From contig DMKW01000269.1 in NCBI GenBank assembly GCA_003454135.1, forward strand, positions 1-6,620: 6,620 nucleotides of DNA, in the 5' to 3' direction. Numbering within the stretch: position 1 is the first letter of the stretch; every line of letters starts with the position of its first letter. The notes below the pieces were generated by a model. It was not told where the DNA came from. It did not search any database and saw only the letters and a program-made list of their open reading frames with translations. Source of the DNA: Microbacteriaceae bacterium. Lineage in GTDB: Bacteria > Actinomycetota > Actinomycetes > Actinomycetales > Microbacteriaceae. Shown piece by piece: positions 1 to 4,520 of this stretch. Both the position numbers and the translations under genes were made by a program.

Positions 1-99
1 GGCGTGACGCGCGAGCGCATTCGCCAGATTGAGTCCAAGACGATGGCGAAGCTTCGCCACCCGTCCCGGTCGCAGTCGCTGCGCGACTATCTTGAGTAA
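1..99 (+). CDS. sigA: Primary RNA polymerase sigma factor, C-terminal end (partial, 5' truncated by window)
   Basis: Frame 1 is open from the first base to a TAA at 97-99 and encodes the last 32 residues of a sigma-70 protein. The segment begins GVTRERIRQIESKTMAKLRH and ends SLRDYLE. This is the second half of the region 4.2 helix-turn-helix, which reads the -35 promoter element, followed by the short tail typical of group 1 (housekeeping) sigma factors. Alternative sigma factors seldom keep the RERIRQIE...LRHPSRS...LRDYL pattern, so the main vegetative factor (SigA/RpoD/HrdB) is the best call. The upstream part, including regions 1-4.1, lies outside the window. The next gene begins at or over this stop codon, so the downstream cluster may be read partly from the sigA transcript. 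I see no separate promoter between them. Confidence 0.93.
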   Translation, partial: GVTRERIRQIESKTMAKLRHPSRSQSLRDYLE

Positions 100-109
100 A
101 CCGAGCGGC

Positions 110-1414
110 GTGGGTAGGCCCAACGGCCTGAAGTACTTCGTTCCCGTCGTTCTCGGCAAGGCCGTGCGCGCCCTCGCGAAACTCCGCGGGGGCGGTTCGG
201 CGTTTCCCGGATACGTCACCACGAAGCTCGCCCCGCGGTTTCTCGAGGACGTCACGGGCCAGTTCGAATACGGGATCGTGTACGTGCTCGGATCCAATGG
301 CAAGTCGACCACGACGCACATGCTCACCGAGGTGTTGCGGGGCCACGGCCTGACCGTGTTCACCAACCCCTCCGGCGCCAACCTGCCGCAGGGGATCGCG
401 TCGTCGATCCTCGCCGAGTCGAGCGTGCTCGGGCGCCTCGACGCCGACATCGGCGTGCTCGAGGTCGATGAGGCCTTCGCGCTCGAGTTTGCGGCCACCG
501 TGCCGCCGTCCACCGTGCTCGTGCTCAACACCCAGGTCGACCAGCTCTACCGTTTCTACGAGACGGAGCGCGTCGCCGACATGATGCTCGACACCGCGCA
601 ACAGGCGAAGCTGCACATCGTGACGAACCGCGAAGATCCGTATCTCTCGAAGATCGCGCGGCGCTATCCGGACGGCGACGCGACGACGGGGCCGGACATC
701 ACCTACTTCGGGGCGTCGGAAGAACTGATCGCCCAGGCGCCGCACGGTCTGTTCAACGCCAAGGACTACCGGGATGCCGCGGTAGAGCCCGAGCAGCACC
801 GCGCCCTCGCGGAGCTTCTCGCCACCGACCGCACCGGGGCGACGATCGATGTCGCCGGCCAGGCGATCGACGTCACCCTGCCGGCGAAGGGTCTGCACTA
901 CGGGATCGACGCCGCGGCAGCCCTCGCGACCGCCGCGGTCATTCTCGGCGGCCGATTCGACGCAGCATCCTCGGCGGCGGCTTTCGCGGCAATGAAGCCG
1001 GCGTACGGCCGCGGAGAACTGCTCGACTTCGGAAACGAGCAGGTCGAGTTCGTGATGTTCAAGAACGCGGCGAGCCTCCAGCTCAACCTCGATGCGCTCC
1101 CCGAACCGCCGGAACAGGTGCTGCTCGCGATCGACGAGGGAACACCGGACATCTCGTGGATCTACGACATCGACTTCTCGGCGCTGGATCACGTCGACGT
1201 CATTACCGGGGCGAAGGCCTGGCAGATCGCGGTGCGGCTCGAGCACGAGGGATTCACGATCGGCGCAGTGGAGCCCGACCTCAAGAAGGCGATCGAGATC
1301 ATGCGCAGCCTGCCGAAGCCGTCCACCGGGCTCAAGACCTGGATCGTCAACTACGAGATCATGATGCTCGCGCGAAAGCAGATCGGCTTCCTCGAGCTGG
1401 AGAACCAGCGATGA
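110..1414 (+). CDS. murT: MurT-like Mur ligase (lipid II isoglutaminyl synthase ligase subunit family), lacking the zinc-ribbon cysteines
   Basis: A 434-residue cytoplasmic Mur ligase of the MurT type. Family MurT activates the alpha-carboxyl of D-Glu in lipid II with ATP, and GatD supplies ammonia to form D-isoglutamine. Visible here: an N-terminal LRGGGSAFPG segment (about residues 26-35), the P-loop LGSNGKSTTTHM (about 60-71, Lys65), a Mur ligase central domain with VLEVDEA and VLNTQVDQLYR, and a C-terminal DUF1727-like region containing DISWIYDIDF (from Asp347). Oddities: no cysteine anywhere, so the Cys4 zinc ribbon of studied MurT proteins is absent, and the usual KNPAG-like motif reads KNAAS (318-322). 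The next gene overlaps by ATGA and is a degenerate GatD, so the pair may attach something other than ammonia. The start is uncertain: GTG110 gives a usual N-terminus, TTG92 would overlap the sigA stop, and neither has a good ribosome site. Family call firm; substrate unknown. Confidence 0.87.
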   Translation: MGRPNGLKYFVPVVLGKAVRALAKLRGGGSAFPGYVTTKLAPRFLEDVTGQFEYGIVYVLGSNGKSTTTHMLTEVLRGHGLTVFTNPSGANLPQGIASSILAESSVLGRLDADIGVLEVDEAFALEFAATVPPSTVLVLNTQVDQLYRFYETERVADMMLDTAQQAKLHIVTNREDPYLSKIARRYPDGDATTGPDITYFGASEELIAQAPHGLFNAKDYRDAAVEPEQHRALAELLATDRTGATIDVAGQAIDVTLPAKGLHYGIDAAAALATAAVILGGRFDAASSAAAFAAMKPAYGRGELLDFGNEQVEFVMFKNAASLQLNLDALPEPPEQVLLAIDEGTPDISWIYDIDFSALDHVDVITGAKAWQIAVRLEHEGFTIGAVEPDLKKAIEIMRSLPKPSTGLKTWIVNYEIMMLARKQIGFLELENQR

Positions 1415-2151
1415 ACGCCACCGTCACCATCGTGCAGCTCTATCCAGACGAACTCGGGGTCGCTGGCGACCGCGGAAACGCGATGGCGCTGCGCACGCGC
1501 CTCGAGCACGCCGGCCTGGCCGTCGCCGTGTTGGAGCACCACGTCGGCGACGAGCTGCCGACCGACGCGGACCTCGTGCTCGTGGGCAACGGGCCGCTCT
1601 CGGCGATGCGCAACGTCTATGACGATCTCGCATCCATCGCAGACCGGCTTCGCGCGTATCGGGCGATCGACGTTCCCATCTTCGCGTACGGCTCCGGCGC
1701 GGAACTGCTCGGCCGCTCGATCACATTGCTCGACGGCAGCACGCTCGACGGGCTCGGCATCCTCCCGTTCCGGGCCACTCGCGTCACCGAGCGTTCGGTC
1801 GGCTACATCGTCGTCGACACCCCATTCGGTCAGGTCGTCGGTTTCGAAGACAACGCCTCCCGATGGACGCTCGATGCGCAGGCCAAGCCGCTCGGGATCC
1901 TCGAGGCCGGAAGCGGCAATAGTGAGGGCGCGGTCGAGGGAGTGCTCGACGGCGCGAGCATCGCCACGCAGGTGGGGGGGCCGGTGCTTCCGCTCAACCC
2001 GCTTCTGACGGACGCGATCATCGCGTCGATCGCCGTGCGCCGAGGGTTCGACTACGCGCCGAGCGACGCGAACGCCGACCTCGATCGTTTCGCCGCGCGG
2101 GCGCGTGAAGTGATCGTTGCGAACGCCAAGCACGTATTCTCGAGGATCTAG
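1411..2151 (+). CDS. GatD-like class I glutamine amidotransferase domain protein, catalytic Cys and His missing (predicted non-glutaminase)
   Basis: A 246-residue protein, the normal length for GatD, which in the standard enzyme hydrolyses glutamine and channels ammonia to MurT. Family features visible: LYPDELGVAGDRGNAMAL (residues 10-27, the GDRGN motif), VGNGP (58-62) in place of the usual GGGQ-type strand, and VLPLNP (192-197). The nucleophile elbow, normally xxCGGYQLLG, reads AYGSGAELLG (92-101) with Gly94 at the Cys position. The catalytic LHGP motif reads VGGP (188-191) with Gly189 at the His position. The protein has no cysteine. The GFENHGGRT-like segment is GFEDNASRW (144-152). The start ATG overlaps the murT stop and has GGAG 8 nt upstream, so the two are translationally coupled. 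The frame is intact and the fold motifs are kept, which argues for a selected protein, perhaps a structural or substrate-binding partner of the ligase, and against decay. Confidence 0.88.
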   Translation: MNATVTIVQLYPDELGVAGDRGNAMALRTRLEHAGLAVAVLEHHVGDELPTDADLVLVGNGPLSAMRNVYDDLASIADRLRAYRAIDVPIFAYGSGAELLGRSITLLDGSTLDGLGILPFRATRVTERSVGYIVVDTPFGQVVGFEDNASRWTLDAQAKPLGILEAGSGNSEGAVEGVLDGASIATQVGGPVLPLNPLLTDAIIASIAVRRGFDYAPSDANADLDRFAARAREVIVANAKHVFSRI

Positions 2152-2164
2152 GCTCCCGAAGCCT
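2150..2164 (+). other. Small hairpin between the gatD-like and alrA-like genes
   Basis: AGGCT at 2150-2154 and AGCCT at 2160-2164 form a 5-bp stem with a CCCGA loop, starting on the gatD-like stop codon. Only a short T run (TTT) follows. It is too weak to call a terminator. It could modestly attenuate transcription or protect mRNA between the two coupled gene pairs, or be chance. Confidence 0.25.
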
Positions 2165-2176
2165 TTCGACAGCCAC

Positions 2177-2180
2177 GAGG
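2177..2180 (+). promoter_or_regulatory. Ribosome binding site that decides the alrA start
   Basis: GAGG ends 8 nt before GTG2189 but only 2 nt before ATG2183, so GTG2189 is the better start. ATG2204 is a weaker alternative. The family-like sequence begins about ten residues after GTG2189 (VARVDLSAIRDN), so all of these starts keep it. Confidence 0.5.
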
Positions 2181-2188
2181 TGATGACG

Positions 2189-2944
2189 GTGAGCGACGCC
2201 CGGATGCCCGGTTCGGCCGTGTGCGTCGCGCGCGTGGATCTGTCCGCCATCCGTGACAACACCGCGGTCTTGACCAGGCGGATCGCCCCCCGTCGACTCG
2301 CGGCCGATCTCGCGGCCGACGGCTACGGCCACGGAGCCCTCGCGACCGCCCTGGCCGCCAGCGAGGGCGGTGCGGGCTTGCTCGTGGTGAGCGAGCTCGA
2401 GGATTCCCGCGAGTTGCGGGATTCCGGCATCGTCATCGACGTCGTCGCCCGGCGTGGCCTCTCGAGTTCTGGCACGGAACGGGGCTCCGGCGAGGACGAG
2501 GTCTATTCGGCTGGCGCGGTGCTCTACGGCCTCGTCGACGACCCGGAACTCCGTTCGGCGATGCGGGTGAGCGCCCTCGTTGTCGGCACGAAAACGATTG
2601 AGGCAGGGGAGGGCGTCTCCTACGGCTACACCTACCGGGCGGCAGCACGCACCAATCTCGCGCTCGTCGGCATCGGCTATGCGGACGGTCTCGACCGCAT
2701 CGCGAGCAACGTCGGAACGCTTCTCCTCGGCGGGAAGCCTCGGAAGATCGCCGGTCGCGTCGCCATGAATGCCCTCGTGCTCGACCTTGGTGACGACAGC
2801 GCGAGCGTTGGCGACGAAGCCGTGGTGTTCGGCGACGTGCGACGGGGCGAGCCGAGTGCGCTGTCCTGGGCTGCGGCGCTCGGCAAGTCCGCCGCCGAAG
2901 TCGTCTCGGTCTTCGGGCAGCACCTTCCGAGGATCTCCTCGTGA
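2189..2944 (+). CDS. Truncated alanine racemase-like protein (AlrA): C-terminal domain with catalytic Tyr, no PLP lysine
   Basis: A 251-residue protein; alanine racemases are usually about 360-390. It starts like the family (VARVDLSAIRDN, 13-24), but the PLP-lysine motif, normally VKANAYGHG, reads LAADGYGHG (41-49), with Ala42 where the lysine should be. After about residue 88 most of the barrel is absent and a Gly/Ser/Glu-rich stretch (89-107) leads to GAVLYGL (109-115), the last barrel strand, without the Arg that normally precedes it. The C-terminal beta domain is complete: EAGEGVSYGYTYRA (138-151), GYADG (163-167) with Tyr164 at the catalytic tyrosine position, and GRVAMN (189-194) in place of GRVCMD. 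It cannot bind PLP in the family manner alone. Its stop overlaps the alrB start by GTGA, so equimolar synthesis and a heterodimer are likely. It could supply the tyrosine to AlrB's active site. Confidence 0.87.
   Translation: MSDARMPGSAVCVARVDLSAIRDNTAVLTRRIAPRRLAADLAADGYGHGALATALAASEGGAGLLVVSELEDSRELRDSGIVIDVVARRGLSSSGTERGSGEDEVYSAGAVLYGLVDDPELRSAMRVSALVVGTKTIEAGEGVSYGYTYRAAARTNLALVGIGYADGLDRIASNVGTLLLGGKPRKIAGRVAMNALVLDLGDDSASVGDEAVVFGDVRRGEPSALSWAAALGKSAAEVVSVFGQHLPRISS
2929..2932 (+). promoter_or_regulatory. Ribosome binding site of the alrB-like gene inside the end of alrA
   Basis: GAGG ends 8 nt before GTG2941. The start overlaps the preceding stop (GTGA), so the site lies within the last codons of alrA and supports coupled translation and the choice of GTG2941. 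Confidence 0.5.
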
Positions 2945-3981
2945 CCGGGGCCGAAGCGACGATCGACCTCGCCGCCTATCGCCGCAACCTCGACCGCATC
3001 CGCACGCGGGTGGCCCCCGCCGGCCTGATGGCCATCGTCAAGGCGGACGCCTACGGCCACGGATTGCTCCCGATCGCGCGCGTCGCGGTCGACGCGGGAG
3101 TCGGCTGGATCGGCAGCCTCGACATTGTCACCGGGCTTCGCCTTCGGAAGGCGGGCATCCACGACGATGTTGCGATCTTCGCCTGGCTGCTCGGGCCAGC
3201 CGAGGACTACGCCCGCGCGATCGAGGCGGGAATCGACCTCGGCGTCTCGACCATCGACCAACTCGACCAGATCGCGGGCGTCGGAGCTGCGGGTCGCGCG
3301 CGCGTCCATCTCAAGATCGACACCGGTCTTCACCGCAACGGGGCGGATGCCGCAGATTGGCCCGCGCTCGTGCGGCGGGCTCTCGAGCTCGACGACCGGA
3401 TGGAGCTCGTGGGGGTCTGGACCCATATCGCCGAAGCGTCAGACGCCGAGGACACCGACGCCATCGAGCAGTTTCATGAGGCTGTGGCGGTCGCCCAGGG
3501 GCTCGGGGCCGCGTTCACGGTGCGCCACCTCGCCGCGAGCGCGGCATCCTTCGACCGTGCCGACGCCCGACTCGACCTCGTGCGGGTGGGCGCATTCTCC
3601 TACGGCATCTCGCCGGGCGGGGGAGTCACTCCGGCCTCACTCGGGTTGGAGCCGGTGATGACCTTCACCGCACCGGTCCGTGCGGTGAACAACGGAATGG
3701 CCCTGATCGCCGCCGGTTTCGGCGACGGTGTACCGGGGTCGGCGGCGGGTGCGATGGAGCTCGCGATCGGGGGCACGCGCTATCCCATCGTTTCCGTCCA
3801 CCTTGACAGCCTCGAGGTCGCCGTGGGCACAGCCTCCGTGCGACGTGCGGACACGGCCGTGCTGTTCGGCCCGGGTTCGAGCGGCGAGGCAACCCTGCAG
3901 GAGTGGGGCGACACCCTCGGCACGATCGGCGAGGAGATCGTCACCCGGTTGAGCCCGCGCATCCCGCGACGCTTCGTCTAG
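2941..3981 (+). CDS. Alanine racemase-like protein (AlrB): PLP barrel intact, catalytic Tyr replaced by Phe
   Basis: A 346-residue fold-type III PLP protein. The N-terminal barrel has the family's PLP residues in order: MAIVKADAYGHG (30-41, Lys34 as Schiff-base lysine, Tyr38), KIDTGLHRNG (125-134, Arg132), THIAEASD (161-168, His162), HLAASAASF (196-204, Ser200 in the phosphate loop) and LVRVGAFSYGI (213-223, Arg215, matching the arginine that contacts the PLP ring nitrogen). The C-terminal domain (about 239-346) is shortened: the AGEGVSYGxTYRA segment is missing, GYADG has become GFGDG (259-263, Phe260), and GRVCMDQ is replaced by VSVHLDS. Alone it lacks the second catalytic base of alanine racemase. 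In the homodimeric family that tyrosine comes from the other subunit, here plausibly AlrA. The substrate could be alanine, serine, lysine, ornithine or diaminobutyrate; the sequence does not decide. GTG start with GAGG 8 nt upstream. Confidence 0.88.
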   Translation: MTGAEATIDLAAYRRNLDRIRTRVAPAGLMAIVKADAYGHGLLPIARVAVDAGVGWIGSLDIVTGLRLRKAGIHDDVAIFAWLLGPAEDYARAIEAGIDLGVSTIDQLDQIAGVGAAGRARVHLKIDTGLHRNGADAADWPALVRRALELDDRMELVGVWTHIAEASDAEDTDAIEQFHEAVAVAQGLGAAFTVRHLAASAASFDRADARLDLVRVGAFSYGISPGGGVTPASLGLEPVMTFTAPVRAVNNGMALIAAGFGDGVPGSAAGAMELAIGGTRYPIVSVHLDSLEVAVGTASVRRADTAVLFGPGSSGEATLQEWGDTLGTIGEEIVTRLSPRIPRRFV

Positions 3982-3992
3982 TCTTCACGCGA

Positions 3993-4037
3993 CAACGCCC
4001 CCGGTAAGACCCGTTACGGGCCGCGCCGGAGGCGTTG
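3993..4037. terminator. Hairpin between convergent genes, possible bidirectional terminator
   Basis: CAACGCC (3993-3999) pairs perfectly with GGCGTTG (4031-4037). Inside it CCGGTAA (4001-4007) pairs with TTACGG (4014-4019) with one bulged G, giving a nested hairpin. It lies 12 nt past the alrB stop and 20 nt past the stop of the convergent DUF7455 gene, where termination is expected for both strands. No T-tract follows on either strand, so it would not be a classic intrinsic terminator. High-G+C actinobacteria often have such U-poor hairpins. Confidence 0.45.
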
Positions 4038-4056
4038 AGGTGAATCGTCGTGGTGG

Positions 4057-4293
4057 TTAGGAGCGGTGGTCCTGCAGCAGGCGGGCCGACTCGTCGTGCC
4101 AGTCACTCGCCACAGCGGCGAGCTTCTCCTGGTACTTCTTGCCGTGGTGGGCGCAGAAGAACAGTTCGCTCGAACCGATGGCCACGCGGATATAGGCCTG
4201 GGCTCCACAGCTGTCGCAGCGGTCGGAGGCGGTGAGCTGGTGGCTGGAGTCGAGCTCGTCTAACGCAGTTGTTTCGGGTGCAACCTGTGACAT
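4057..4293 (-). CDS. Small actinobacterial zinc-binding protein, DUF7455 family
   Basis: A 78-residue protein of unknown function. After a variable N-terminus of about 20 residues comes LTASDRCDSCGAQAYIRVAI and then a strand ending ELFFCAHHGKKY. C26-x2-C29 and C47-x2-H50 form a likely single zinc site, as in small zinc-ribbon proteins. The C-terminal part (EKLAAVASDWHDESARLL) looks helical. No signal peptide or membrane segment is seen. Upstream in-frame ATG4371 would add 26 residues, but ATG4293 has a strong GGAGGA 7 nt upstream and starts near the conserved part. Short proteins of this type are common in actinobacteria, often near topoisomerase or gyrase B genes as here, where it is divergent from parE with separate promoters likely. 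A role in nucleic-acid or protein binding is only a guess. Confidence 0.85.
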   Translation of the reverse strand: MSQVAPETTALDELDSSHQLTASDRCDSCGAQAYIRVAIGSSELFFCAHHGKKYQEKLAAVASDWHDESARLLQDHRS

Positions 4294-4300
4294 GAGATGC

Positions 4301-4306
4301 TCCTCC
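4301..4306 (-). promoter_or_regulatory. Ribosome binding site that decides the DUF7455 start
   Basis: On the minus strand GGAGGA ends 7 nt before ATG4293, a near-consensus Shine-Dalgarno site. This favours the 78-residue product over the longer reading from ATG4371, which would also start upstream of the predicted -10 element. Confidence 0.7.
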
Positions 4307-4331
4307 AGTTCCCTAATCGAAAAATTTCTTA

Positions 4332-4360
4332 TACCTAATACAAACACGCTCGTGTTACAA
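4332..4360 (-). promoter_or_regulatory. Predicted sigma-70-type promoter for the DUF7455 gene
   Basis: On the minus strand TTGTAA (4360-4355) and TAGGTA (4337-4332) are separated by exactly 17 bp, reasonable -35 and -10 elements in an A+T-rich island that contrasts with its surroundings. Transcription would start near 4325, giving a leader of about 30 nt that contains the GGAGGA site. TATAAG (4333-4328) is an alternative -10, but it has no good -35 at the right distance. Confidence 0.5.
4343..4356. promoter_or_regulatory. Palindrome AACACG-CT-CGTGTT inside the promoter spacer, possible operator
   Basis: A perfect 6-bp inverted repeat with a 2-bp centre lies between the predicted -35 and -10 elements of the DUF7455 promoter, where a bound dimeric repressor would block polymerase. 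No regulator can be named from the sequence, and a 12-bp palindrome can arise by chance. Confidence 0.35.
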
Positions 4361-4428
4361 AGGGGCGACAAAACCCCTGTATTTCGCTGAACGCGTAGAC
4401 CCAGTTGTAGGGGTGTCGTGCGACCTCG

Positions 4429-4456
4429 GTGTCATCCGCTGTCATTAAGCTAGAAC
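4429..4456 (+). promoter_or_regulatory. Candidate promoter for parE
   Basis: GTGTCA (4429-4434) and TAGAAC (4451-4456) match the -35 and -10 consensus at 4 of 6 positions each with a 16-bp spacer. The leader to GTG4521 would be about 60 nt. The direct repeat TGTCAT at 4430-4435 and 4440-4445 overlaps it. The match is weak and other placements are possible. Confidence 0.28.
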
Positions 4457-4507
4457 GCGGCACGGCTCCCATCCATTCCTTGATGCCCTGGAGACGGGTC
4501 GGGCGTT

Positions 4508-4514
4508 GGAGGAG
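4508..4514 (+). promoter_or_regulatory. Ribosome binding site that decides the parE start
   Basis: GGAGGAG ends 6 nt before GTG4521, a strong Shine-Dalgarno match. The upstream in-frame TTG4506 overlaps this site and so is not the start. Confidence 0.75.
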
Positions 4515-4520
4515 AATTTC

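Noticed and set aside
1411..2151. Calling the GatD-like gene a pseudogene
   Set aside because: Full length, no stop or frameshift, conserved GDRGN and PLNP motifs, a good ribosome site and coupling to murT. Only catalytic residues are changed.
1351..2262. 303-codon minus-strand frame opposite the gatD-like gene
   Set aside because: It is antisense to a gene with recognisable family motifs, has no ribosome site and crosses three plus-strand features.
2018..3426. Two long minus-strand frames (301 and 249 codons) opposite the racemase-like genes
   Set aside because: Composition-driven shadows of plus-strand genes whose motifs (YGHG, GYADG, KIDTG) are clearly in the plus frames.
2189..3981. Reading AlrA and AlrB as one alanine racemase gene split by a frameshift
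   Set aside because: Both begin with the family N-terminus (VDLSAIRDN and IDLAAYRRN) and both have a C-terminal domain, so they are two paralogues in tandem. The GTGA overlap with its own GAGG site is a normal coupled start.
4294..4520. An RNA gene or riboswitch in the divergent intergenic region
   Set aside because: No extended conserved-looking stem set or known aptamer motif was seen; the region is explained by two promoters and leaders.
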